A DNA stretch of 64,000 nt from Citrus sinensis (lineage: Eukaryota; Streptophyta; Magnoliopsida; Sapindales; Rutaceae): the NCBI RefSeq assembly GCF_022201045.2, contig NC_068559.1:24249501-24313500 (forward strand), read 5' to 3'. Of this stretch, positions 44,442 through 55,114 are shown one piece after another (positions within the stretch are counted from its first letter, which is position 1; every line of letters begins with the position of its first letter). The position numbers were made by a program, and so were the translations under genes. The notes under the pieces are model-generated. The model saw nothing but the letters and a program-made list of their open reading frames with translations. It ran no database searches and was not told where the DNA came from.

Positions 44442-46304
44442 ATGTCTAAAGCAAACGTAAGAAGGCATATTCTGGAGAAGAATAGAAGTCCAAAAGAAAA
44501 AGAGCCGAAGCCAACTCAGAGTTTATTATCTAAACACTTGAAAAAAGTCTACCCCATTGGCCTTCATAGGAGCTCTTCTTCATTATCTTTATCATCACTA
44601 TCACTGTCCTTGTCACAGAACTCGAACGACTCTTCTGTTACAGACAATTCTAATTCTCCGCTGGAGCAGAGGATTTCGTTAGCCCTGCGTTTGATTACGC
44701 CACCTGAAAGAAGAGAAGTCACGGTGGCTAAAAACGTTCAACCACAGCAACAGCAACAACAGCAGCAGCAACAAAGTCAGGATTCTTGTTGTGGGGAACT
44801 GAAGAGGTGCAATTGGATTACAAAGAATAGTGGTAAGCTCCATTTTTTATCAACCAAGAGTTGATTCGAACGCATAATAGTTAATACTACGTGCTTCAGA
44901 TTTTTCCATGGCGATTCATTTTTCTATGTGATAATAATACAAGAGAAAAGTTTCTTAGTAGCTAAACTTTGACATTGTTGTAGTGGTTAGGTTGTACAAT
45001 CTATTCTGTGCTTGTGCATTTGAAAAGAAAGGATTTAGTCAAGTCTACAAGCGTCAAATACTATTAGTGGTTAAGAGTTCAATATAAGATGAATTAAAAT
45101 GATAGAACTAAATACTCTGTGTCATCATCGTGGCCATTATAATGGGGGTTGTTGCAACTGTTTGGGCTCCTCAACGCTGATATAAATAACTCTTTTAAGG
45201 CATTCATGTTCCAACTGTACAGCATATATGTATTTAAGTCGTATGTTTTGAATTCAGAAATGGCAACTGGTAATCCAAAGTGTTGTTCAACATCTCTACC
45301 TACTCTACTTTTTTCGATTGCTCACTCTTTGAGGACATTAACATGTACTCACCAAGATGTATTTGATCCATGGAAAGTGTGGATATTAACACGAATTTTG
45401 ATGCAGATAGAGTTTATGTTGCATTTCACGACGAATGTTGGGGAGTTCCTGTTTATGATGACAAGTAAGTCAGCTGTAAAAATCTAAACCAGTATTCTAG
45501 CAGTAATTGTCTGTGAGACATGTCATGCAGCATGCATATACTAACAGGTATATGTTATATATTGTTGAAAAAAGTCAATTGTTCGAGCTGCTTGCATTGT
45601 CTGGAATGCTGATGGATTACAACTGGACTGAAATTTTAAAAAGAAAAGAACTGTTCAGGTTCTAACTCTGCACCAACTCCATTCTAATTCACCACACTTG
45701 AATTAATCTCTGTTTCACCAAAAGGCCTTGGATCATTTTAATATGCACTGAAACAAGATTGAATTTGTTGATGAAATAGAGAGGCATTTGGGGGATTTGA
45801 TCCAAAGAGTGTTGCCAAAATGGGGGAGAAAGAGATCCTAGAAATATCCTCCAACACAGCAATAATGTTGGCAGAGTGCAGAGTGAGGTGCATAGTAGAC
45901 AATGCCAAATGCATAGTGAAGGCAAGTTTACAAATTTTAATGCCTTTGCATAAACCTTTTTTTTTTTTCCTTAATTTTGTTTTATAATCCTGAGATGCCA
46001 ACTTAATATAGTTACCCAAATGCAGATTTTGAATGAATTCGGATCTTTCAGTAGCTTTATGTGGGGTTATGTGAATTTCAAGCCAATGATCAACAAATTC
46101 AGATACCCCAGAAACGTTCCCCTGAGATCTCCGAAAGCTGAGGCCATTAGCCGGGACTTATTGAAGCGTGGATTCCGGTTAGTCGGACCGGTGATTGTGT
46201 ACTCATTCATGCAAGCAGCAGGGCTAACAATTGATCATCTTGTTGATTGTTTTAGGTACAGTGAATGTGTAAGCCTTGCAGAAAGACCTTGGAGGCATAT
46301 CTAA
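44442..46304 (+). CDS. TAG: DNA-3-methyladenine glycosylase I (Tag family), plant type
   Basis: Base-excision repair enzyme removing alkylated adenine from DNA, expected in the nucleus. Five exons: 44442-44832, 45407-45464, 45575-45658, 45780-45921 and 46026-46304, giving 317 aa. Residues 1-115 are a plant-specific basic, Ser-rich extension with a run of ten Gln (102-111). The Tag domain starts at KRCNWITKNS. The zinc-binding set is complete: Cys123, His138 (VAFHDECWGVPVYDD), His296 and Cys300 (TIDHLVDC). KRGFRLVGPVIVYSFMQAAG is the conserved C-terminal block. Intron 4 (45922-46025) begins with GC in the context AAG/GCAAGT; no GT nearby keeps frame. Exon 3 uses a weak acceptor (GAAAAAAG before 45575). 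The recalled relative At1g13635 sits beside the PPR gene in Arabidopsis too. Confidence 0.92.
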
Positions 46305-48113
46305 CTTCAATTTGTGCTAACACTTTGGAAACTTGTTACACAATTTATTTGTCATATAGATGTAAATATTGCTTTCTATGTATGCATTGCCCAAGTATTT
46401 TGTGCATGCAGAGTAGAAAGAAACTTGGACTTTGGATCTCTCTATCTATTTTTTTTTTTTTTTTGGGTATTTTTGGGGGGGATAAGATTGTTGAATTTGC
46501 CCAGTGTTGTAAACTAATTATTTTATTTTATTTATATTTGTGCAACATTGCATTAGGTGACTCTTGTCATCAAAGAATAAAATAAAAATGAGTAGCTTTC
46601 TTTTATGTGATTTGGCAACCGCAATGGCTGTAATGTCTTTGACTTGTCCCTCGTGGCACTACAATAAGAAGGAATAGGGACAATATTTCTATACCAAACG
46701 TAACATATTTGTTTGTTTTTTTTTTTTTTCTCCTCTTGATAGGAACCATATTCTTAGAATAAACAAAATAGAGATATATAGAATAGAAGTATTAAGTCAA
46801 AAGGAAAATATTGTATTTGATATGCTTGCGTTAGATTACTTCATTTCGTACCGAACTTCCAATGCAAATAGAGATCAATTAAAGCAATCTTGAATTGATT
46901 GATCTCTCGTTACATTTTTATAATGCGTTAAATGTTTATTCACTTTATAAACATAGTGCTATTAAATTCTAAATAGGAAAATGTTATTTGGACTCAAAAT
47001 TGAACAAAACAAATAAAAGAATAAAATTAATAACGTGAATAAGTATGTGTTTTAGTTAAATGTTTCTTCTTCTTTTTTTTTTTTTAATGATTTTGTGTGC
47101 AATCATCATTACTCTTTCTAATCAACATTGCCCTGTTAATCTAGACCAATTTGACTAGCCGAATTCCTTTTGAATTTTTTAACGAGTTTATCGCCCCTCT
47201 AAAATTCTTATAGAGCTCTTTTTTTGTTTAATGTTATTTCCCAAAATACACTCAGTTTTTTTATTTGATATAATATAAATCTATACATTAATATTAACCA
47301 TCTTCTCATTATTATTTTTCTAAATATATCATTTTAAATTGCATACAAATCCTAAAATATTAAATTTATCCTAAATTTTTTCTTTATTATATAATTTCTG
47401 TCTTCATAATTCGAAACCTTATAATCTTCTAAAAATAAAAATATTTTTCAGTTAAAATAAAAATATAAATTATGAAATGGGGTTGGTGTAAAAAATTTGT
47501 TAAAAAAAATTGATCTAAGTGTTTAATTGAATTTATATTCAAAACAGTGAATAAATTGATTTATATTAATTTTAATTAAAAAGAGATTTTATGAGATATT
47601 TTAAGGGGTCCGAAGGATTACTCTTTTTTGTTTTTTTCCCCCAAATCCCCAATTGAGTAATAATAAAAACTCTAAACTGATATATTTTGATTACAGTTGT
47701 TGTTTCTATGATTTACTTGCATTTTACGACTGGGGTTTCATAAGTATCTTAAAAGGTTGTTTAGAAATAGAAGCCCACTCCTTTTAGGATTCGGTCTATC
47801 CAGGCCCATCTTAATGCATGGTTTCCATTTTGCAAGTAAAAGACCTTGGCCACACCCTATACTAGATTTTAGCCAATAAGCAGTGAGTAATCTGTAATAT
47901 ACAATCTCTCCTAGATTTTCTCAATACAGAATTGCCCAAGTGTGGATCAAATCACTTCATTTCCACCCCTCAAGCAAGCATACTACATATTTTCGGCAGC
48001 TCATCTCTAATTTTGTTATCACACGTTGTCCATAAACAATTAATAATTCAGTAAATGGCATGACCAATCGCCGAGCATCAGAGCAGAGCAGCGCAATCCT
48101 TCTGCTCCCAACA

Positions 48114-48462
48114 GTGGAAGGATAACAAGCTGGTGTGTCCTTAGCCTACCACTGCATCATGAGCTCAACTCAGTTGAACCACTATCTTTTCATTTTTTAG
48201 TTTTCAAATCAAATCTAAATAAATTATTTTTTAATGGTATGGTTCACACATTTTATGCCATTCAACGGTTATATATATATATATGAGTTATTTAACAAAA
48301 AAAGACCTGACTGGGTACTGAGCAGGCCAGGCCATAGAAGTTCAAATAAAAAATGTCCGGTCGAACGAAATTAAAGAGATATTATTTTTATAATAGTGGA
48401 AGGATAATGAGCCGGAGCATCCTTAGCATACCGCTACCTTATGAGTTCAGCTCAATTGAACA
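48114..48462. repeat. Diverged direct repeat pair, about 67 bp
   Basis: 48114-48180 and 48396-48462 share GTGGAAGGATAAYRAGCYGG, TCCTTAGCMTACC and ATGAGYTCARCTCARTTGAAC, about 80% identity, 282 bp apart. Similar to each other but to nothing else in the window; they could be two insertions of one repeat or the remains of a local duplication. Confidence 0.7.
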
Positions 48463-49302
48463 GCCATTTTTTTATTACCTTATATATTTTTATTTATTTT
48501 ATGGTTGAAATGGACATCATCCCTTAAATGTAAAAATCACCCATTTAAGAGCTACCAAAAATTTGATTGCCCTAGCATTTTTCACACATGGTGCTTGAGG
48601 TTAATGCTAACTGTGCACATGCTTCCGGCTTTCCTCTTCATTCACTATTTGTCCCTTATAAATGGATTGACATTATGCCAAACTTGATATGTATTTCCAT
48701 CCCTAATCAAAATAAAACAAAGGGCTTGCAAGCAAAACTACGATTGTCCCAGCATTTGTCACACATGGTCAGCTGTTACTGTCATGTTGCTTCAACACGT
48801 TGAAAGGTATAGAACAACCAGACAAGTCTCCAGTCCCCACTTTTGGCTGCCTCTTGTTTTCATGATTTTATCTTAAATTGCAATCAATGTAAAAAGCAAG
48901 AAAGAATACACCCTAATGTCCTAATGGACCCCCCACTAAAACAAGTGGCAATATACTACAAGCTACAGTGCCAAAGAGAGATAAGAGTGACACGTTAGTC
49001 ATTGTCCATTGTGTCAATTTTTCTTATAAGATGAGATTATAATTTTATATTTTTGCTCGTCAAATTTAGGCAATGATATTATGATAGCCTGCTAACTTGG
49101 TGACTGATATGATAGATGAAGAATTTTACCAAACGCCACCATGTCTATCTTCTTCTCAGTAGTCTTGCGGATTAACTTCAGTTGTACACGTGAATATAAC
49201 TTGACATTGACACACAAAACTCATAGGCTGATGGCTATCTTCGAGCAAGTTTCTACAGAATGTTCGGTTTGAACTTTGAGGCAACGCAAGAGACAGCAAG
49301 TG

Positions 49303-49531
49303 TTTTTTTTTTTTTTTTTTTTTCTTAACCACGAGGTATCTTGGGGAGGGCCCCAACTGTGTGAGACACCTTTAAACCCGTACCACAACTTAGATTAGAA
49401 GTCCCCGCTCGAATCGGGAGGCACAGGTTCTCCCAACAAAGGCGACTTCCCTACGACTCGAACTGGGGAGCAAACCCAATCAAGCCACTTAAGGGGATTC
49501 CATTGCCAGTGGAGCCAACACTTTGTTGGTA
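49303..49531 (-). mobile_element. tRNA-derived SINE (minus orientation)
   Basis: 229 bp. Read on the minus strand it has a tRNA-like head with B box AGTTCGAGTCG. The 3' half, TTGTGGTACGGGTTTAAAGG then GTGTCTCACACAGTTGGGG, is shared with the SINE at 19476, and it ends in a long A tail (T run 49303-49323). Target duplications CAAGTG plus T run (49297 onward) and CAAGTGTTTTT (49532-49542) flank it. The sharper duplication and B box suggest it is younger than the other copy. Confidence 0.85.
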
Positions 49532-49619
49532 CAAGTGTTTTTGTTCCAAGCAAAAGTTATAAAGCGTCACGTAAAATAATTTTATATGCATGTTCTTTTA
49601 AATCATTTTGTTTATTTTA

Positions 49620-49850
49620 GGGTCCATTTGAGATTGAGATATTTTAACTTTTAAGAGTGGAAAATAAACTGTAACTATAAAACAAAAGTTAGTAATATAT
49701 AATAAATATAAATTTTAATAAAATTATTAAAAATATAATAGATTTTTCATTATACAAGTGAAAAATCATACCAATATATATTTTAAGTTATAGTTGTTAG
49801 TGTTTACTAAACACTTTAGTGTAACTTAAACCTCAATCTCAAACACATTC
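49620..49850. mobile_element. PIF/Harbinger-like MITE, same family as 3197
   Basis: 231 bp. Left end GGGTCCATTTGAGATTGAG and reverse-complement right end GAATGTGTTTGAGATTGAG form an inverted repeat. TTA flanks both sides (49617-49619 and 49851-49853). The interior shares long blocks with 3197-3457, for example ATAATAGATTTT, ATTATACAAGT and AAAAATCATA. Confidence 0.8.
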
Positions 49851-51196
49851 TTAATATATAAAATCTGGTTATGTTGGAACCGTCCAACAGTGAAATAATC
49901 TTTCATAACTATATAATTAAAATTATAACGTATTTTTTATTATTTATTCTTTTGTATGTGTAGTTGTAATTTGTGCTTTGCCTTAGAGTAATTTTAAAGT
50001 AGCCATAACTTAATATATAAAACAAATTACCCTATTATAATGATAGCGAAATATGACTTTAAGAATTCGTGTATCGTCTGAAGTCTGAAGAGAACCACTA
50101 ATGTAGCATACTATGAAGCAGGTAAACCCAACGGCAGAAACAACTGTAAAACCCCAGCATATCTTCTGGAGAAAAACAGAGCAAGCAGCTAACGAAGTTA
50201 CAGCATGCAACTCTCCCAAAATCTTAAAGGGCCAACCTCAATTATTGAATTTAGAAAAAGTCCCGGATGTTAGTGGGACACCCTATGCGTGATGCTACTT
50301 TGTCGTTTGTTTGCTAGGTCGGCATCGATGGTAAATCTTTCAATTGAATAGATTATTTGGAACAACCATTACGTATAGATCACACTGTAGCCTCACTAGC
50401 ACGACAAAAACTTGGGTCCTTTTCAGAATGAAATTAAATATACTCATACAATCCTGATAAATATCCCATAAATAAGACGGCGGAAAAATAGTTAGTTAAC
50501 CAAACAAACTGTGGATGGCAGCCAGATGTTTCAGAACAGAGAGATATATGGAAGACGTCACGGATCATAAAATATATTATGTGAGCTCATATCTGCCGAT
50601 ACTTGTGTTCAAAACTCAATAATACACGAAATCCACTGTTTCAGCCAATTATGTTCGCACTAATTCGGTGGACATTATTCTCCGGAGAAATGGAGCAAGC
50701 ACAAGAACTTTGGACGGGGATGCGGCCATCATCTGGTTGTTCATCTTCAGAAACACATCATTCTCTGTTAAAAAAGAACAAATCCGATAATTGATTCATC
50801 TTAATTACTCAATCTATGAACCATATCTTAGAATGATACAAAACGTAGAACGAAAGTAAAATGGAAAAAACACAAAGGGTTAGTATTTACATCAAATTAT
50901 TCAAGGGATATTATTCTAAAAATTATTTATCAGACAAGTCCACATGTAGCGAAGCAAAAACGTTCAACAAATACAAACAATTCTACTCAGCTCTCCACTT
51001 AGCTGATGTCAAGAATATTTACAGAAGTTCCTCCTCTACTAGTCACTTCCAACACCTACACCTTCCAGGAAGAAAACCCACAAAACCAACCTATCCTAAC
51101 AATCCTTCTCAAGTCGCAAGTCCAACAGACCTACAAGTCTTCGTTTATTTTTTATATTAAGTACTCTCTCCGATACCAATATATTTGGTATCTGTG

Positions 51197-53131
51197 TCAA
51201 AATTGGCACGAAGTACCAAGCCTCTGTCTCTGCCTCAGACCTACAGTAACAGATTTCCTTGCTGCAAATGCTGGGTAGAGCAGCTCCTGAAACTTCTCCA
51301 AAAACAGCGTCCATTCATCCTCACCCAAGTCTGCCAGCTTCACAAAGCTAACACATGCAGGAAGCTGTTCGTTTGCACTCCTGTGACCAGAAGATGTGTT
51401 AGAAAGGCAGCCATTCTCTGGCTTTGAACCTGAGAACTTTTGATATTTTTGGTTCTTGTCACCCAAACAGGTGGTCTTGAGCGACATGGATAGCTTCGAA
51501 ATGGATGGAATCCTTTCAGGAGCTGGCAATGTAGAAAATCCTTCTTGCTCTTCCTCGCCTTCACTTTCCTCTAACTCCTCAATGCTTTCGTCCAATTTTG
51601 AAAGCGCAAAACGACCATTACCGAATCCAATTCCAAGATGAAATTGGGCTCTGCTCATGTAATCATCTGCTGCCATTTTTGGTGTAAAGTCAAATGCTGC
51701 ATCCTCACAGTCTAAGTCGAATAGGAAATCCTCATCTCCTGCATCAGCTTTCGGTGACAACACCTCCTTCTCCCTTTCCTCTACCAACCTCCTTGCTTCA
51801 ATGCATACAACCTCAAGTTCACTGGGTTCCTCTTCTCCAGCACGAAATTCCCTACTCATCATCTCACCAATTTCAGAAAGACAGAGACCAAATTCAGCAG
51901 CCTCCTTGAGAAAAATTGTGCAGAGAACCAACACGCGAAGACACGCCTCTCGAATCATGGGGAGCTCCCTTCGCAACATTTCACAGTCACTAAGAGGATC
52001 AAGTTTTCTAATATACTCAAGTTCATCATCTGAGAATGGAATTGAAGCTTGGGGCCAATGAATCCACTCGAAGTATGGATCTTCCAAAGTTTCAGGCAAA
52101 CATAGACCGTGATCAATTGGAATGAGCTCCACCTGCCCAAAGCTCCCAACACCATCAAGCTTCCTTACCAAAAGGTTCCCTGCATGTCTATCCGTGTTGA
52201 AAATTCTAATATCTAGTATCCCTATGTGATGCACCTCAGAAACAGGAAAGCTTGAGGTTCCATGATCACTAGCATCGAAATTATGCTTTATGAACTGCTG
52301 GAAAGATGCAATCTTGCTGACCAGATTCTTGTTGTGAGTCTTGTGCCCATTCACCCCATCATTGATATTAAAGATCGAGTGTGTGATTTTCACAAGGGCT
52401 GTGGGAGGCACATTTGCAAAGTGATCATGGTCAAGAAGGTAAGCAGCAACCTCTCTTATCCCAGTTTCACCAACCCGCACTGAGCGCTTCAATCCCGGTT
52501 GCCCAAGAGCTTTACCAACAAAGCCCTTTGGATTGTTGGGAGCAAAAGGCTCTTCATCCGTTGGTTTCACAATTGCTACATTCTCAAATCTGCTGTTCCT
52601 AAAATAATAAGCACCCCCAAGGCCACCGTTAACAGGAATTGGATCAACACCCATCTTAATTGCCTTCACAATGTCTTTCACCATTTTTTTTGTAATAGCA
52701 AAGCAATCCGATTGTCCCAATATCTCAATAGGACCGCTCCTATCCCTTTGTTGGATATCATTCCCCCTTGGCGAAAGGCATGGAGTGGATGAGCTCCTAT
52801 GCAAATAGTTTCGTGTCAAAAGAAGCGGCGAGTCATTTCTAACCGCACTAAGATCATTCTTCAGCACCATATCCCCAAAAGTAAGCGAGCTCTCATCAGT
52901 GGGAACATTGAGAGCAAGCTGCAACCTTCTTTTCACAGTATGAGCATTATCACTGCGATCCAAGTCCATCCCCAAGACACAACCAGTCTCAGTCTGAACA
53001 AAAACCCGTCTCCTCCCCGCAGGCTGTTTCCCTTCCACTCTCTTGTTCCCGTGGTACTCCCCGCTAAGCGGGGTTTTGAAGACTGCCACTGCCATCTGAG
53101 TCTGAACTGGGCTGTCTAACTTACGAGACAT
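51197..53131 (-). CDS. PI4KG7: Type II phosphatidylinositol 4-kinase gamma with ubiquitin-like domain
   Basis: Plant gamma-class PI4-kinase. Some family members have been shown to act as protein kinases rather than lipid kinases. Single coding exon, 644 aa, close in length and wording to recalled Arabidopsis PI4KG7 (At2g03890). The ATG at 53131 (MSRKLDSPVQTQMAVAVF) is the conserved start; the frame extends four codons upstream without ATG. A ubiquitin-like domain spans about 35-110 (VFVQTETGCVLGMDLDRSD). The PI3/4-kinase fold spans about 150-410: GGLGGAYYF glycine loop, VAIVKPTDEEP with the ATP-binding Lys, RIFNTDRHAGNLLV catalytic loop and IDHGLCLP metal-binding motif. The acidic linker is followed by a conserved tail ending KRQ-like RQRQRLGTSCQF. 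Everything is intact. A 5' UTR intron is possible but not established. Confidence 0.96.
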   Translation of the reverse strand: MSRKLDSPVQTQMAVAVFKTPLSGEYHGNKRVEGKQPAGRRRVFVQTETGCVLGMDLDRSDNAHTVKRRLQLALNVPTDESSLTFGDMVLKNDLSAVRNDSPLLLTRNYLHRSSSTPCLSPRGNDIQQRDRSGPIEILGQSDCFAITKKMVKDIVKAIKMGVDPIPVNGGLGGAYYFRNSRFENVAIVKPTDEEPFAPNNPKGFVGKALGQPGLKRSVRVGETGIREVAAYLLDHDHFANVPPTALVKITHSIFNINDGVNGHKTHNKNLVSKIASFQQFIKHNFDASDHGTSSFPVSEVHHIGILDIRIFNTDRHAGNLLVRKLDGVGSFGQVELIPIDHGLCLPETLEDPYFEWIHWPQASIPFSDDELEYIRKLDPLSDCEMLRRELPMIREACLRVLVLCTIFLKEAAEFGLCLSEIGEMMSREFRAGEEEPSELEVVCIEARRLVEEREKEVLSPKADAGDEDFLFDLDCEDAAFDFTPKMAADDYMSRAQFHLGIGFGNGRFALSKLDESIEELEESEGEEEQEGFSTLPAPERIPSISKLSMSLKTTCLGDKNQKYQKFSGSKPENGCLSNTSSGHRSANEQLPACVSFVKLADLGEDEWTLFLEKFQELLYPAFAARKSVTVGLRQRQRLGTSCQF

Positions 53132-54933
53132 GAAACGGAACAAGGAACCAAACTGATGTCTTGGCCGGCAACAAGGCTATGGAAGAGAATTTCCTCCTTC
53201 CCTCCCAAGAAGACGCCAAGCTCCAAACCAGATACTAATTTATACTTTAACAATCCCCAAACATTCATCAATCGAACTACTCAGAAACCAATCCCAACCC
53301 ACAAATGGAAGCAAAGAAACAAACTTAACACTGATACTACATTAACCACGCCATGATAAAAAGCCAGGGGCTATCAGGAGTCAAGAATCTGAAATAGAAA
53401 GAAAACAAATTGAATAAAAAAAAAAAAAAACTTGATACAAACACTGAATAGCTGAAAATATGGCCTATGTACTCAACAATGGTTATACAAAAAACGCAGG
53501 CTCCCAAATGAGTATTATGCAAAAAATTATTATGGTAAAAGATGGTTACTTATCAGAAGCTACAATTAATAAATCCATTGGTTCCTTACTAATTAAGTAA
53601 CTTTCAAAAGAGAAAAAAATAAATAAATAAAACAAAACTCATGTGAGGGTTTGGATCTAGATTTTATGCACTATTCAACATTCAAAGAATCTTTTTACAA
53701 AATTTTCTTCAGCATTAAAACATTATTGCTACTCATTCAAGAAACTTCCACGATCACTAGTAACGTCACGACGGTTAAAAGAAGAAGGAAATAAAACGCT
53801 TAAATAATAAAACAAATTTAATTGAACTTATTAACATCTTAGTTTGAACAACTTTAATTTAATCTAATGGAACATCAATTTGCTTACCGGGTTCCGAGAT
53901 CTGAACGGAACACACAACCTTAAACTCCTCAAAGAAAAACAATGAAATTGGAATCAACTCAGTACCAAAGAAGACATGAAGTGCGATAGACAAGCAAATG
54001 AATTGAAATAAAGTTTGAAAGGCGGCAAGGAACCGCTCCGAGTTGACTCAGTGTGAGTTTTCTTGCCCCAAAGCCTACACACATATTAAAATCCTTCTCT
54101 CTGCGGATATGTAACCTTGACCGAGCGAGTGAACTCGGGTTACAATAGCTAACCATGGTTAGCTCTCAATTTCTTTTAATCGAAGGCTCTAGAACACGAC
54201 GTGAGAGCCGCTGGATTTGGGGAGCGGTGAAGGATTCTGAACCGTTTGATTGGGTTTTGTGACGTGGACGTTGTGGATTGGGTAGTGACGTGGCGGAGTC
54301 ACCAGCTATTCCGGGAGTGTCAGCGAATACACGAGTTTTCTATTTCACCACGCATAATTCCAAAAACCGCCCTCGATCTACTGAAATTTCCTTATGGACG
54401 GAAACGCCCTTTCACAAAATCATTATTTACTGGTACAGCGTTTTGTACTGGTAAAGCCAAAAGTCTAGAGCGTAGGAACTGAGAAGGTGTGAGAAGAACG
54501 CCGATTACAATTACTAGTGGGCCCAGGTGAACACTGCGTTTCACCTATCAGGTGAACTAATCGTACGGTTGAAAATTGACTGATCGAATCTAATTGGTTG
54601 ATGTCATTTTCAGAAAGGATCGCGACTGACCTAGAAAGCTTTTTTTCGATCATGACTAGATTTCATGATCAATCTGACGGTTCAGATGGACGATTCCTGT
54701 AAGTGAATGTTAGCACATATATGGGATGGTTTCTGATCTTTTTGGTTTATCAAAAAGAAGATCAAATTGGTCATTTTAATAGTTTTCTTGTTCACGATGA
54801 TGATCACAATAGATCATTTTTTTTTATCCGTTTGATTAAAGTAATGCTTAAGTTATTATTGGTGTTTGGGGTTTTGGGAAAGTGTTATAAACCCCACACT
54901 CACAAGTCCGTGTAAATGCACATGTGGGTTTTT

Positions 54934-55114
54934 CTTAAACACTTTTTTTTTTAATATTTAATGCATATTTTAATTAATGTAAAACGGATGCCCCCCCCCC
55001 CCTTCCCCATCCCCATTGATAAAGTTTTTTATTTGCTTAAACATTTTTTTCTCTAATCTTTAATGCATATTTTAGTTAATGTAAAACATATGCACCTCCC
55101 GCCCCATCGATAAA
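54934..55114. repeat. Tandem duplication, about 100 bp unit, with C runs
   Basis: 54934-55024 and 55035-55114 share CTTAAACA, T run, TTTAATGCATATTTTARTTA, ATGTAAAAC and a C-rich stretch ending ATTGATAAA/ATCGATAAA. Copy 1 has 12 consecutive C (54991-55002). Confidence 0.8.

Larger units (their letters stand above)
46305..51196. other. Spacer between DNA glycosylase and PI4-kinase 3' ends
   Basis: About 4.9 kb between convergent genes with no gene recognised. It contains a diverged direct repeat (48114 and 48396), a SINE (49303-49531) and a PIF-like MITE (49620-49850). Bases 46600-47750 are AT-rich without structure I can name. A minus-strand hydrophobic frame at 50010-50219 has no ATG and no family match. 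Bases 50850-51196 probably include the PI4-kinase 3' UTR. Confidence 0.6.

Noticed and set aside
50010-50219. Hydrophobic minus-strand frame like a membrane protein
   Set aside because: It has no ATG at its start, no family match and no neighbouring exons; chance in AT-rich spacer is likely.
51199-53119. Many plus-strand frames across the PI4-kinase
   Set aside because: The minus strand encodes one complete conserved protein over the same bases.
53132-53143. Four-codon upstream extension of the PI4-kinase
   Set aside because: No ATG in the extension; MSRKLDSP at 53131 is the conserved family start.
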